Shown: positions 43,926 through 53,848 of the stretch, one piece after another
How positions within the stretch are numbered: the first letter of the stretch is position 1
Layout of the letters: each line of letters opens with the position of its first letter
Notes under the pieces: generated by a model
What the model was told of the DNA's origin: nothing
Database searches by the model: none
The model's input: only the letters and a program-made list of their open reading frames with translations
Made by a program: the position numbers and the translations under genes
DNA from: Hoeflea sp. 108
Lineage (GTDB): Bacteria > Pseudomonadota > Alphaproteobacteria > Rhizobiales > Rhizobiaceae
Length of the DNA: 64,000 nt
Direction: 5' to 3'
Assembly (NCBI RefSeq): GCF_000372965.1
Contig: NZ_KB890024.1
Span: forward strand, 434,001 to 498,000

Positions 43926-46370
43926 ATGAACTATGCCAGCTTCGCCTTCAGCAATCGCCGCAACGCCGAGCAGGACGAGGCGCGCGAAGGGAGCGATTTC
44001 ATCGACCTGGAACGCCTGTTCTCCATGGCTCGGCGCCAGGTCAAGGTGGTAGGCGCGGGCGCTGCGATCGGCATTGTTCTCGGGCTCGTCTATCTCCAGA
44101 CGACGCCGCCGAGCTTCACCGCGACCACGCGCGTCCTGATCGACGAAGGCATGAACAAGATCGTCGACGAGGTATCGGCGGCCCCGGTCAACATGCAGAC
44201 CGATGCGGCGATCCTCAGCCAGATCGAGATCATCAAATCGGCGCGGTTGGCAGCCGTCGTCGTCGACAAGCAGAAGCTCGATCAAAACCCTGCCTTTATG
44301 CAGCCGCCACAATCCCTGGCCTCGACGCTGGTTGGCTATGCACGCGGCTTCGTCGGCATTTTCCGCTCGCGCCCCGATGCATCGGTCGGAGCCGAGTTGA
44401 GCGAGGCGGAGCGCAGGGCGGCAGCTGAGGCCGCGCGCAAGGAACAGGCGGTCCTGGCGCTGCAGGCCAATGTCATGGCCGAGCGCATCGGTCGCAGCTA
44501 CGTCATTTCCATCGCCTATCGCTCGATCGACCCGCAGCTGTCGGCTGCAATTACCAGGGCCTATGCAGATGCATTCGTCGCCGACCAGTTGGACGCCGGC
44601 TTTGAGGCCACCGAGAAGGCGGCAGTCTGGCTGCAGGGACGACTGGAGGAGTTACGCGCCAGCTCGCAGGCGGCTGCACTTGAGGTCGAGAAATTCCGCG
44701 CCGACAACGGGCTGGCGGCGGCGCGCGGCGAAACCATCGCCGAGCAACAGCTCTCCGATCTCAATGCCCAACTGACCCTTGCCAAGGCTGACACGGCCAA
44801 GGCAAGGGCACGCTATGAGCAGTACCGCACGATCGTCGATGGTGGGCCGGAGGCTGCCGTGCAGAACTCGACGCTGTCGGCCGCTGACCCGGGCAATCCG
44901 GTGCTGTCCGAGCTCAAGAAGCGCTATGCGGCGGTTTCCAAGCGCGAGCAGGAGATCGCCACGGGCTTCGGTCCGAACCATCCACAGGCGACGGCGTTGC
45001 GCAAGGAGCAGGCCGATATTGCCAAGCAGGTCCTCCGCGAGTTGAGCCAACTGTCGGAGACCTATCGCAACGAATATGAGGTGGCGCGCTCGCGCGAAAC
45101 CACACTCTCCGAAAGTGTCGCTGGTGCCACGGGCCAAAACTCCTCGGCCAACCAGGCCCAGGTGCGGTTGCGTGAATTGCAGCAGCAGGCAACCGCACTC
45201 AGCACGCTCTATCAGACCTTCCTGTCTCGCTACGAGGAGGCCTCGCAGCAGCGCTCGTTCCCGATCGCGAAGGTCCGGGTCATCTCCGAGGCGACCTTGC
45301 CGCGCAGCGCATCAAGCCCGCGAACTTCGCTGGTGCTCGGCCTGTCGCTGGTGCTCGGTCTGATCATGGGCGCTGCCGCAGGCGCATTCAATGAGTTCAA
45401 CGAGCGCTTCTTCCGCACGGCCGAGGATGTGCGTGAGCGCCTCGGCCTCAAGTTCCTCGGTTACCTGCCGCTGCTCGGCGGCTACGACCAGAAGCCGACA
45501 GTCCCGGCGGAAGGCACCGAGCAACCGCGGGTGTCGGCGGCGAGCGAAAGGCGGGCACGTATGCGGGTGACTGTCGATGCACCGGCGTCATTGTTTGCCG
45601 AGACGTTGCGCAATACCAGGATTGCCGGCGACGTCGTGCTGCAGGACGTGCCCTGCAAGGTGATCGGCATCGTCTCGATGCTGCCGGGCGAAGGCAAGTC
45701 GATGGTCGCCGCCAATCTCGCCGGCCTGCTTGCCGGCAATGGGGCACGGACACTGTTGATCGACGCCGACCTGCGCAATCCTGGCCTCAGTCGCTCGCTC
45801 GGCATCGTGACGGAACGCGGGCTGGTCGAGGCCGTGGTCGACGGTCAGGGCTGGCAGTCGGCGATTAAGGTCGACAGACAGACCAAGCTCGCCATTGTGC
45901 CGGCGGCGTGGCGCGCTCGCTTCTCGCATACGAGCGAGTTGCTGTCGTCGCCCGGCATGCGCCGCTTCGTTGAGGACGCCAAGTCGACCTTCGAATACAT
46001 CGTGGTCGATCTGCCGCCACTTGGCCCGGTGGTGGACGCCAAGGCGTTTGCGCCGCTGGTAGATGGTTTCGTGCTGGTTGCCGAATGGGGCGCGACGCCA
46101 CGCCCTCTGGTGCGCTCGGTGCTCGCAGCCGAGCCGCAGATCGCATCCAAGATGCTGGGACTAGTGCTCAACAAGGTCGATCTCAAGCGCCTGCCGCATT
46201 ACGGTGCCTACGGCGGTTCGGAGCAGTTTCTCGACCGTTATTCGAGCTATTATTTCGATCGTAATGGCAGCGGCACCGCGGCCCGGAACAAATTCCAAGC
46301 CGCATATGAAGGGCTGCTGCAGTGGGTCAAAGCGCCGTTCGAGCGGAAAAAGGATCGTACCGAGGCCTAG
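43926..46370 (+). CDS. exoP: Polysaccharide co-polymerase / BY-kinase-like protein ExoP
   Basis: 814 residues. A Wzz-type domain has a first membrane segment at about 42-60 (VVGAGAAIGIVLGLVYLQTT), a long periplasmic coiled-coil region to about 450, and a second membrane segment at about 465-485. The cytoplasmic BY-kinase-like domain follows: Walker A LPGEGKS with Lys591, Walker A' TLLIDADLRNP and Walker B YIVVDLPPLGP. The C-terminus has a tyrosine cluster (HYGAYGGSEQFLDRYSSYYF), the likely autophosphorylation site. It controls chain length and export with ExoQ and ExoF. ATG 43926 (MNYASFAFSN) gives the usual short N-terminus. The 220 bp after its stop hold no gene. Confidence 0.93.
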   Translation: MNYASFAFSNRRNAEQDEAREGSDFIDLERLFSMARRQVKVVGAGAAIGIVLGLVYLQTTPPSFTATTRVLIDEGMNKIVDEVSAAPVNMQTDAAILSQIEIIKSARLAAVVVDKQKLDQNPAFMQPPQSLASTLVGYARGFVGIFRSRPDASVGAELSEAERRAAAEAARKEQAVLALQANVMAERIGRSYVISIAYRSIDPQLSAAITRAYADAFVADQLDAGFEATEKAAVWLQGRLEELRASSQAAALEVEKFRADNGLAAARGETIAEQQLSDLNAQLTLAKADTAKARARYEQYRTIVDGGPEAAVQNSTLSAADPGNPVLSELKKRYAAVSKREQEIATGFGPNHPQATALRKEQADIAKQVLRELSQLSETYRNEYEVARSRETTLSESVAGATGQNSSANQAQVRLRELQQQATALSTLYQTFLSRYEEASQQRSFPIAKVRVISEATLPRSASSPRTSLVLGLSLVLGLIMGAAAGAFNEFNERFFRTAEDVRERLGLKFLGYLPLLGGYDQKPTVPAEGTEQPRVSAASERRARMRVTVDAPASLFAETLRNTRIAGDVVLQDVPCKVIGIVSMLPGEGKSMVAANLAGLLAGNGARTLLIDADLRNPGLSRSLGIVTERGLVEAVVDGQGWQSAIKVDRQTKLAIVPAAWRARFSHTSELLSSPGMRRFVEDAKSTFEYIVVDLPPLGPVVDAKAFAPLVDGFVLVAEWGATPRPLVRSVLAAEPQIASKMLGLVLNKVDLKRLPHYGAYGGSEQFLDRYSSYYFDRNGSGTAARNKFQAAYEGLLQWVKAPFERKKDRTEA

Positions 46371-46590
46371 CAGCTGCTTGGCAGTTCCGCTTTGGAGCGG
46401 CACCTGGAAAGTCCACAAGAGGCGCAGTCGCGACCGCCAGCATGTTGGTCGACGATGTTTGCTGTCAGGGCCAACATGCAATTTATCCAGCTTCAGACTG
46501 AAAAACCAATCTCGACCAAGTAAGCTGTTCGGATCGGAGATCGAACCTTTCAAAGTCATTGAGCGTGAACTCCGCCATCCTGCGCTTCGA

Positions 46591-47919
46591 TCACCCCAAG
46601 CTTCGCTTGCGCAGCGCGTGTGCCTTGCTGCGGAAATTGGCCCGGATTTCTGCCTCGTCGATGCCGGCGACGATGCGGTTCTCCATCAGCAGCCGTCCGC
46701 CGACTATGCTATGAAGCACGTCGTCGGCACGGCTTGAATAAACCAGCGCAGCAGCAGTGTCATAGACCGGCTGCGTGTGGGCGTTGTCGAGGTCTACGAC
46801 GATGACATCGGCGGCCATGCCGGGTGCCAGCTTGCCGGTTTCCGGGCGGTTCATTGCCTTAGCCCCCTCGGAGGTCGCCATTTCCAGGATTTCGGTTGTT
46901 CTCAGGAATTCCGGGTCGGCGGTCTTGTCCTTGTGAATTAGGCCGGCGAATTTCATTTCCTGGAACATGTCGAGCGTGTTGTGGCTGGCTGGCCCATCGG
47001 TTGCCAGGCCGACCGTGACGCCATGCTCGCGCACGCATTTGAGTGGCAGTGTGCCGGAGGCCACCTTGGCGTTGCAGCATGGACAATGGGCGATCTTTGT
47101 GTTGGTTGCCGCCAATATCCTTACGTCATCTTCGTCGAGCTGCGTGCAGTGGGCAGCAGTTACGTCAGACTTCAGGAATTCAAGTGAATGAAGCCAGCGG
47201 ACCGCCGATGTGCCGTAGGTTTCGGCGACATAGACGGTCTCTTGGGGCGCCTCGGCGAGGTGGATGTGGATCGGCACATTGTGCGCGTCTGCAACCTCGC
47301 GCGACAGGCGGAACATTTCAGACCCGCACGAATATGTGGCATGCGGCGACAGCCCGATCTGCAGCAATCCATTTTGCGACTTGTGATGCTTGGCGATGAG
47401 ATCGCCGAAGCTGTGCAATGTTTTCCAAGACCAGTCGGTGATCGATGCGTAAACGCCGCGATCAGCGAAGCCATAGCCAAGGGTAGCGCGAAGCGGGATC
47501 TTCTTAAGTGCTTCGATCTGCGGCTCCACTGCATAGGCATCGAAATGCTCGTTGAAGGAGGTGACGCCCGATTTCACCATTTCAACGAGACCGTTCAGAC
47601 TTGCCCAGTAAAGCGTTTCGGGATCGAAATTGCGCTTGAGCTGCCACATGGTGGATAGCCATTCGAACAGCCGGACATCCTCCAGAAGACCACGCAGGAG
47701 CAGGTTCGAGGCAATATGCGTGTGGCTGTCGCAGAAACCGGGCATGACCACGCAGTTCGAAGCATCGATGACTTTCGCAGCATTGCTAATGTCGATGCTT
47801 TCCTGCGCCCCAACGGCCAGGATCTTGCCGCCGGCGATGGCAATGGCTCCATGCTCGATCGGCTTGGCGCCGCCCATGGGCATTACGGTACCGTTTATGA
47901 TGGCGATATCGATGGTCAT
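46591..47919 (-). CDS. Amidohydrolase-type deaminase (MtaD/SAH deaminase/chlorohydrolase family)
   Basis: 442 residues, TIM-barrel amidohydrolase. The metal ligands are visible: CDSHTHIAS (His66, His68), HIHLAEAPQE, TAAHCTQLDEDD and DGPASHNTLDMF, with PHATYSCGSE between them. The family deaminates adenosine-type nucleosides, 8-oxoguanine, guanine or s-triazines using one divalent metal. It is the last gene of a reverse operon whose other genes encode a BMP-type (nucleoside) ABC importer, so a purine base or nucleoside is the likely substrate. It lies 54 bp after the second permease gene. Confidence 0.87.
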   Translation of the reverse strand: MTIDIAIINGTVMPMGGAKPIEHGAIAIAGGKILAVGAQESIDISNAAKVIDASNCVVMPGFCDSHTHIASNLLLRGLLEDVRLFEWLSTMWQLKRNFDPETLYWASLNGLVEMVKSGVTSFNEHFDAYAVEPQIEALKKIPLRATLGYGFADRGVYASITDWSWKTLHSFGDLIAKHHKSQNGLLQIGLSPHATYSCGSEMFRLSREVADAHNVPIHIHLAEAPQETVYVAETYGTSAVRWLHSLEFLKSDVTAAHCTQLDEDDVRILAATNTKIAHCPCCNAKVASGTLPLKCVREHGVTVGLATDGPASHNTLDMFQEMKFAGLIHKDKTADPEFLRTTEILEMATSEGAKAMNRPETGKLAPGMAADVIVVDLDNAHTQPVYDTAAALVYSSRADDVLHSIVGGRLLMENRIVAGIDEAEIRANFRSKAHALRKRSLG

Positions 47920-47973
47920 GCGTATCCTCCTACGCGATCCGTTTCAGGACCCGGTTTTCAGAAATTCAGATGT

Positions 47974-48909
47974 TCAGCGCACATCGCGGAAATAGGGCAT
48001 GCCTAGTGCTGCTGGCGCCGCCGACAATTGCCTCATGCGATGCAGGACGATGACGGGAACGATGATGAAGCCCAGTGTCCCGAGATATGGCAGCATGCCG
48101 AGCAGGGCAGGGGTGACCGGCCAGTTGCGTGCCTGCCCGACATAGCCAAGTGCAGTGATCAGCCCGAACAGAAGTGCTGCCATCACGACATTCAGCGGCC
48201 TGTAGCGCGCAAAGATGACCAGCGCGACGGCGATCCAGCCCCGGCCGGCGACAATTCCGTCCGACCATGACGGGACGAAAGCCAAAGTGAGATATGCACC
48301 GGCCCCAGCCGCCAGTGCCGCGCCCAGCGATACGTACCAGAAGCGCATCGCCAGGACCGGGATGCCGGCCGCGTCGGCCGCCGCGGGATTTTCTCCGACC
48401 GCGCGCATGTTGAGGCCATGACGCGTTTTGAACATCAGGCAGTGGATGGCGACGGGCACGATAATGAAGATCAGATAGACAAGTACGTTCTGGGAGAAGA
48501 AGGCCGGTCCCAAAATGGGAATTTCGCTCAAGTAGGGCACGATCACCGGCTGGAAGGTCGCCTTGGCCGGCATGCCGGAAAACGCCCTGCCTACAGTGGC
48601 GGCAAGCCCCGTCCCCATCAGGGTCAACGCAAGTCCGCACAGCACCTGATTGGCGCGGAAGAGCACCGTCGCCACGGCAAAGACCATGCCAAAGCAAAGC
48701 CCGACCAAGAGCGCTGCAGCAAAGCCGATCGACGGGTTCGGGACGCTGATGGTGACAGCGACCGCCGTCACCGCGCCGAGTGCCATCAAGCCCTCAACGC
48801 CCAGATTGACCACTCCGACGCGCTGGCAGATGACCTCGCCAAGTGCTGCCAGTGCCAGGACGCCTCCGGCAAGGACGGCGGTCGTCAGCAACCCCGTTAT
48901 GAGATCCAT
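47974..48909 (-). CDS. Nucleoside-type ABC transporter permease (second subunit)
   Basis: 311 residues with about eight to ten membrane segments. The start ATG 48909 gives MDLITGLLTTAVLAGGVLAL and lies 10 nt after the stop of the first permease gene. The segment ALGEVICQRVGVVNLGVEGL and MRAVGENPAAADAAGIPVLA are typical of the BMP-linked nucleoside permease pair (NupQ/YufQ type). It forms the channel together with the permease encoded directly upstream. Confidence 0.9.
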   Translation of the reverse strand: MDLITGLLTTAVLAGGVLALAALGEVICQRVGVVNLGVEGLMALGAVTAVAVTISVPNPSIGFAAALLVGLCFGMVFAVATVLFRANQVLCGLALTLMGTGLAATVGRAFSGMPAKATFQPVIVPYLSEIPILGPAFFSQNVLVYLIFIIVPVAIHCLMFKTRHGLNMRAVGENPAAADAAGIPVLAMRFWYVSLGAALAAGAGAYLTLAFVPSWSDGIVAGRGWIAVALVIFARYRPLNVVMAALLFGLITALGYVGQARNWPVTPALLGMLPYLGTLGFIIVPVIVLHRMRQLSAAPAALGMPYFRDVR

Positions 48910-48919
48910 GGCGGCATCC

Positions 48920-49972
48920 CTATGCGGTGACCCGATCGGTGCGGACGAGGCGGTAATGCGCAAACTCGTCGCCGATGGCGGTGAACATCAATACGAGGCC
49001 GGTCAGCGCAACGATCGCGCTGGTGGTAAGTCCCTGCGTCTGCAGAATGATGCCGGCGTTGAGAATGAAGGCCATCAGCGCTGCGGCGGCAAGGACGCCA
49101 AGACATGAGGTGCGTGCGAGCACCGCAACGATGATGCCAAGATAGCCGAAATTGTTGGAGATACCGCCCTGCAGGCGATGCACCGTTCCTGCCACTTCCA
49201 GCATTCCGGCAATGCCCGCGACCGCACCCGAAAGCAGCATCACCGCAATGATGCGCCGCCGTACCGGTATGCCAGCATAGAGGGCGTTCTCGGGATTGGC
49301 GCCGCTGATCCGCACCTCGTACCCCCACCGGGTAAAGGACAGCACTGCCGCCACCAGCACCGTCAATGCTACCGCGATCGCAAAGCCCCAATGAACCATG
49401 CCCCACAGCTCCGGCATCTCGTAGCGAATGCGTGGGGTGGAGCCGAGCGTTCCGGCACCCCGATCCCGCCACGGTCCGGTGGCGAAGTAGTAGACGAGCA
49501 GGGTCGCCACGAAATTCAGCAACAGAGTGGTGATGAGCTCATTGACGCCGACAAACGCCCGGGCGAGTGTCGGGATGGTGATCCATGCCATGCCGCCGGC
49601 GACGCCCGCCAGGAACATCGCCGGCAGCATCAGCCAGGCCGGGCCTTCGACAAAAAGGCCGATCGCCGCGGCTGCAAGCGCACCTGCATAGAACTGGCCC
49701 TCGGCGCCGATGTTCCAAAGCCCGATGCGCCGGGTGATCATGACCGCAAGGCCTGTCAGGATAAGCGGCGTCGCAAGTAGCCCGAGGTCCTCCAGCCCGA
49801 AGCTCGAGCCAAACGTCGACGTGATGACCTGGCCGCCGAGGGCAAGCGGATTGTGCCCGGAGACGGCGACAACGACGCCGCCGACGATGAGCGCAAGCAT
49901 GATCGCCGCGACGCGAACCGCAATGGCGACGGAAGGCTTGGGCGAAGGGAAGCGCTGCAGACGCCAGGCCAT
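48920..49972 (-). CDS. Nucleoside-type ABC transporter permease (first subunit)
   Basis: 350 residues with about nine membrane segments. MITRRIGLWNIGAEGQFYAG and VRISGANPENALYAGIPVRR are the conserved cytoplasmic-loop features of NupP/YufP-type permeases. The ATG at 49972 overlaps the ATPase stop as TGATG, with GAGAGG 5 nt upstream; GTG 49975 is the alternative. Confidence 0.9.
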   Translation of the reverse strand: MAWRLQRFPSPKPSVAIAVRVAAIMLALIVGGVVVAVSGHNPLALGGQVITSTFGSSFGLEDLGLLATPLILTGLAVMITRRIGLWNIGAEGQFYAGALAAAAIGLFVEGPAWLMLPAMFLAGVAGGMAWITIPTLARAFVGVNELITTLLLNFVATLLVYYFATGPWRDRGAGTLGSTPRIRYEMPELWGMVHWGFAIAVALTVLVAAVLSFTRWGYEVRISGANPENALYAGIPVRRRIIAVMLLSGAVAGIAGMLEVAGTVHRLQGGISNNFGYLGIIVAVLARTSCLGVLAAAALMAFILNAGIILQTQGLTTSAIVALTGLVLMFTAIGDEFAHYRLVRTDRVTA

Positions 49973-51573
49973 CACGACCTCTCGCCGCTGGCTGCGGACG
50001 AACCCACCGTCTGCCCGCCCATCAAGAGACCGATGGTCTCCATATCGGCACTTTCGGTGTCAAAAACGGACATGATCCGGCCCTCGTAAAGAACCGCGAT
50101 ACGGTCCGAAAGGCTGAGCAATTCTTCGAGGTCTTCCGAAATCAGGACGACGGCGACGCCCCGGTTGCGAAGTTCGACGAAATGGCGAAGCATCGTGTTG
50201 ATTGCGCCGATATCCAGGCCACGACTGGGGTATGCTGCGACCAGGACTTTCCGCGCTATGCGGATCTCGCGTCGGGCGACAAGGCGCTGCTGGTTGCCAC
50301 CTGAGAGGTTTCGCACCGGCATGCCAAAATCAGGAATCGCCACCTCCGCGTCTGCGGCGATCGTCCGGGCCAGCCGGTTGGCGGCTCGCGGATCGAAGAG
50401 CGGGCCGCGCGAGACGGCGTCGGTCTTGTATTCCCGGATCACCACATTATCGTCGATTGAAAGCGAAGGCGCCAAGCCGCTACGCAAGCGGTCCTCGGGT
50501 ATATGGCCGATGCCAAGTGCTGCGAAGGCCGCTGCATCCCTGCGGCTTTCGGCCTTTCCGCCGATCAATATCTCGCCCGAAACAAGTGGGCGGATACCTG
50601 TCATGACCTGGCTCAGTTCGCGTTGGCCATTGCCTGCGACGCCTGCAATTCCCAATATCTCGCCGGCCCGGATGACGAGGTCGATGTTCCGGAGTGCCGG
50701 CAGGCCGCGTTGATCGTCGGCGCAAACATTCTTGAGTTCCAACACGACAGGACTGGCATCGCGCGCGGGTTCTTCCGATCGGTCGCGGTAGTTGCCCAGA
50801 ACGATTTCGCGTCCGACCATCAGCCCGGCGAGCATGCGATGATCGCAGTCCTTCGTTTCGTGGGTTGCGACCTTGCGGCCACCGCGAAGAACTGTCACCC
50901 GGTCGGAAATCTCCAGGACTTCATGAAGCTTGTGGCTGATGAAGACGACGGCGTTGCCGGATTTGCGGAAGGCGTCGAGTGCCTTGAACAATTCCCGAGC
51001 CTCGGACGGTGTCAGCACGGCTGTCGGTTCGTCGAGGATCAGAAGGCGCGCGTCTCGCGCCAGCACGCGCAGGATCTCGACACGCTGCTGCTCACCCGCC
51101 GACAAGGTGTGGATACGAGCGTTGGGCTTGACGGCGAGATTGAATTTTTCGGCGATCGCAGCCGTTTTTGCTTCCAATTGGCTGGCCGACGCCAGCCGTG
51201 GCGTCTGCCCCCATCCCAGATGGATGTTTTCGGCCACGGTGAAGGCCTGGACCAGCTTGAAGTGCTGATGAACCATGCCGATGCCTGCCGCGATCGCATC
51301 GAGAGGCGAACCGAAACGAACCGGCTTGCCATTGATGGCAATCTCCCCGGCATCGGCCTGATAGATCCCGGTGAGGATGTTCATCAAGGTCGATTTGCCG
51401 GCACCGTTCTCTCCGAGAAGCGCATGGATCTCACCGGCGCGGATGTCGAGGTCGACATCCGCGTTGGCGACGACGCCGGGAAAATACTTGGCGATTCCGC
51501 GCAGCGACACGAGCGGCGGCGCAGTGTCGCTGCTCGCAAGGCGAGGTACTGGATCAGGCATTGCAGCGTCCAT
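49972..51573 (-). CDS. Nucleoside-type ABC transporter ATP-binding protein
   Basis: 533 residues with two ABC cassettes. The first has GENGAGKST (about 54-62), MVHQHFKLVQAFTVAENIHL, signature LSAGEQQRVEILR and Walker B LLILDEPTAVLT. The second has the glycine-rich GVAGNGQRELSQV in place of a normal Walker A, and LSGGNQQRLVARREIRI. This layout is standard for BMP-linked nucleoside importers and matches the RbsA class. It starts 13 nt after the binding-protein stop. M1 or M5 could be the start. Confidence 0.93.
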   Translation of the reverse strand: MDAAMPDPVPRLASSDTAPPLVSLRGIAKYFPGVVANADVDLDIRAGEIHALLGENGAGKSTLMNILTGIYQADAGEIAINGKPVRFGSPLDAIAAGIGMVHQHFKLVQAFTVAENIHLGWGQTPRLASASQLEAKTAAIAEKFNLAVKPNARIHTLSAGEQQRVEILRVLARDARLLILDEPTAVLTPSEARELFKALDAFRKSGNAVVFISHKLHEVLEISDRVTVLRGGRKVATHETKDCDHRMLAGLMVGREIVLGNYRDRSEEPARDASPVVLELKNVCADDQRGLPALRNIDLVIRAGEILGIAGVAGNGQRELSQVMTGIRPLVSGEILIGGKAESRRDAAAFAALGIGHIPEDRLRSGLAPSLSIDDNVVIREYKTDAVSRGPLFDPRAANRLARTIAADAEVAIPDFGMPVRNLSGGNQQRLVARREIRIARKVLVAAYPSRGLDIGAINTMLRHFVELRNRGVAVVLISEDLEELLSLSDRIAVLYEGRIMSVFDTESADMETIGLLMGGQTVGSSAASGERS

Positions 51574-51586
51574 TGATCGGCCAGGC

Positions 51587-52702
51587 TTACGTAACGAGCC
51601 CGGATACGCCCTCGACAGACCAGTCCCAGTTGTAGAGCGCGAACTCGTCCAGCGTTTCGCCTGCTTTCACCCGCACTGCCCCTGTCGTATCCTTGATCTC
51701 GCCGGTGAACGGGCTCCAGCCGCCAATGATCTTCGCGCGCACGGCATCCGCCTTGGCCGCCACGTCGGCTGGAACCGTCTCGCCCCAGGCATCACGGTCG
51801 ATGCCACCGCCAAGGGGAAGCAGGGTCTGGCCACCACCCGACCATGTGCCGGCTAGCCGCTGTCTTACCTGATCGACATAGAACGACGTCCAGTCGGGCA
51901 CGATCGAGCTGACATAGGCATTCTTGCCGTAGCGCCGCATATCGGTGTTCCACATCGCAGCCCGGACGCCGCGCTGTTCGGCGACTTGCAGGTAGGAGGC
52001 CTCGTTCATGACACCAAAGAGGAAGTCGCAGCCATTGTCGATCAGTGCGCTTGCTGCCTGGTTGGCGCCTTGTGGGTCGAACCAGGAGTTGATGCTGATG
52101 ACCTGGAGGGTGGCCGATGGGTTGACCGAGCGAGCACCCATCAAGAACGCATTGCTCGACGAGATCGCCATGGGCACGGGGAAGGACGCGATGAATCCGA
52201 GCTTGCCGGACTTGCTGAGCAGCCCCGCCGCCACGCCGACGACATAGGTTGGATGCCAATGGGCGGCGTAATACCAGCCGAGATTGTCGGCGACGTTGCG
52301 CCCGTCCGCCTCGAGAAAGGCGACTTCAGGTGATCGTTCGACGACGGACGAGAAGAAATCGCCATAGTTCGAGGTTGAGAACACCATCTGGGCGCCCTCC
52401 TGCACGAACTGCCGGAACGTGCGGCTTGCGTCGGCAGAGAACGGAATGCTTTCGACCACCAGCGTCTTCGCTTTCGGGAAAGCCGCCTGGATCGCCTTGG
52501 CCCCTTCATTCTGCTTGGTGTTCCAGCCTTCGTCCGAGACCGGCCCCGTCAAGGCAAAGGCTATGACGGCATCCTCTTCCTTGATGGCTGCGAGAGGGGC
52601 GGCGCGCGCCTGGCCGATCCAGTGCGGCATGATGAGCGACGTAGAAGCAGCGGCCGAAAGAGCCAAGAACCGGCGACGAGAAAAGTCATGATGATAGTTC
52701 AT
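51587..52702 (-). CDS. BMP-family ABC substrate-binding protein, Tat-exported
   Basis: 371 residues. The N-terminus has a twin-arginine motif SRRRFLALSAAAS (8-20) and a hydrophobic stretch, so it is exported folded through Tat, with cleavage probably near ARA (33). The mature part reads as a PnrA/BMP-type binding fold: ALTGPVSDEGWNTKQNEGAK, TSNYGDFFSSVVERSPEVAF and LGFIASFPVPMAISSSNAFL. Relatives bind purine nucleosides. It is the first gene of the reverse operon and divergent from the LysR gene, 107 bp away. Confidence 0.9.
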   Translation of the reverse strand: MNYHHDFSRRRFLALSAAASTSLIMPHWIGQARAAPLAAIKEEDAVIAFALTGPVSDEGWNTKQNEGAKAIQAAFPKAKTLVVESIPFSADASRTFRQFVQEGAQMVFSTSNYGDFFSSVVERSPEVAFLEADGRNVADNLGWYYAAHWHPTYVVGVAAGLLSKSGKLGFIASFPVPMAISSSNAFLMGARSVNPSATLQVISINSWFDPQGANQAASALIDNGCDFLFGVMNEASYLQVAEQRGVRAAMWNTDMRRYGKNAYVSSIVPDWTSFYVDQVRQRLAGTWSGGGQTLLPLGGGIDRDAWGETVPADVAAKADAVRAKIIGGWSPFTGEIKDTTGAVRVKAGETLDEFALYNWDWSVEGVSGLVT

Positions 52703-52809
52703 AGAAATTCCCCCCGAAATCGAGGTGAAGGCTAGTTTTTCAAACCCCTTATTGACCAGCGAATATTTGCGTCACTACTGTATCAAAAAAACGTACGGTC
52801 GCATTTCAG

Positions 52810-53739
52810 GTGTCGAGAATGCCCTTGATTACGCAAGGCGCGAAGGCGTTGGAGATGGTCGCTCGATATGGGTCGATCCGTAAGGCCGCAGAGCAGATGA
52901 ACGCGACACCCTCAGCGGTGAACCGCCAGATACTGAACCTCGAACTGGAGTATGGGCAGCCGCTTTTTGAACGGCTGCCACGCGGCATGCGGCCGACGGA
53001 AGCAGGTCGAATCCTGGTGGGGCAGGTTCGGAAATTGCAGCAGGAGATCATCGCGACGGGTGCTGAGGTGGAGGGACTGCGTCCCTCGCATGGCAGCACG
53101 GTCAGTATCGGGATCATGGAATGTCTGGCGACAGGATTCCTGCCGAAGGCGTTCCGCAGGCTTCAGGCCCAGCATCCCGGCGCCAGCCTACGGGCGCATG
53201 TCGACGGCACCAACTTCATACTCGACAAGGTCAAGTCGGGCTCGATAGATCTGGCGATCGCGTTCAATACGCCCCAGGACATAGGCTTAAATATTGTCAA
53301 GACTGCGCATTTGCGACTTGGCATAGTCGCGCAGCCGTCTCATCAATTGATGAAGAGAAAGCACGTTGATATCGAAGATATTTTGAGTGAGCGATTTATC
53401 TCGACAGACGACAGCTTGACGATAGGTCCTATGGCCGACCTGCTCATCCAGAGGCTGAGATCGCCGATTTACAAAATCGCCGTGTCCAATTCCATTGCTC
53501 TTCTAAAGGCCACAATTCAAGAAGGGCTGGGAATAAGCATACTGACATTGATTGATGTTTATGAAGAAGTCAGACGCGGAGAGCTGGGTTTTGTGCCGCT
53601 TTCTGGAACTCGCATGTCAGTGGCGCTTTCACTCAGCTCCCGCGACGTGAACGCATTGACGGATGCCGGCAAGGCAATGGCCGGCATCATCGCCAGTTCA
53701 CTGGAGGAGGTCCAAGCGTTATCACTCAACAGTGCCTGA
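52810..53739 (+). CDS. LysR-family transcriptional regulator
   Basis: 309 residues. An N-terminal winged HTH (GAKALEMVARYGSIRKAAEQ and TPSAVNRQILNLELEYGQPL) is followed by a LysR co-inducer domain, with SIGIMECLATGFLPKAFRRL at its start and ATIQEGLGISILTLID near its end. It starts at GTG 52810 or ATG 52819, and no strong Shine-Dalgarno sequence separates them. Divergent placement from the BMP gene makes it the likely regulator of the nucleoside transporter operon. The shared gap of about 107 bp is AT-rich. Confidence 0.9.
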   Translation: MSRMPLITQGAKALEMVARYGSIRKAAEQMNATPSAVNRQILNLELEYGQPLFERLPRGMRPTEAGRILVGQVRKLQQEIIATGAEVEGLRPSHGSTVSIGIMECLATGFLPKAFRRLQAQHPGASLRAHVDGTNFILDKVKSGSIDLAIAFNTPQDIGLNIVKTAHLRLGIVAQPSHQLMKRKHVDIEDILSERFISTDDSLTIGPMADLLIQRLRSPIYKIAVSNSIALLKATIQEGLGISILTLIDVYEEVRRGELGFVPLSGTRMSVALSLSSRDVNALTDAGKAMAGIIASSLEEVQALSLNSA

Positions 53740-53848
53740 TTGCATGCTCCAAAGTTCCTTGCAGGAGCAGTGTGCAGCCCCTGCCGAAGACCATCTTCAC
53801 CTGCTGGAAGTCTCGTCAAAATTTGACAGTGCCGAGGCGACATGTTGG

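Noticed and set aside
46387..46400. Short stem CCGCT/AGCGG after exoP as a terminator
   Set aside because: Only 5 bp and no T-run; too weak to annotate.
53745..53769. TGCTCC/GGAGCA inverted repeat between the LysR gene and uraD
   Set aside because: Six-base arms with a 13-nt loop and no T-run; could occur by chance.
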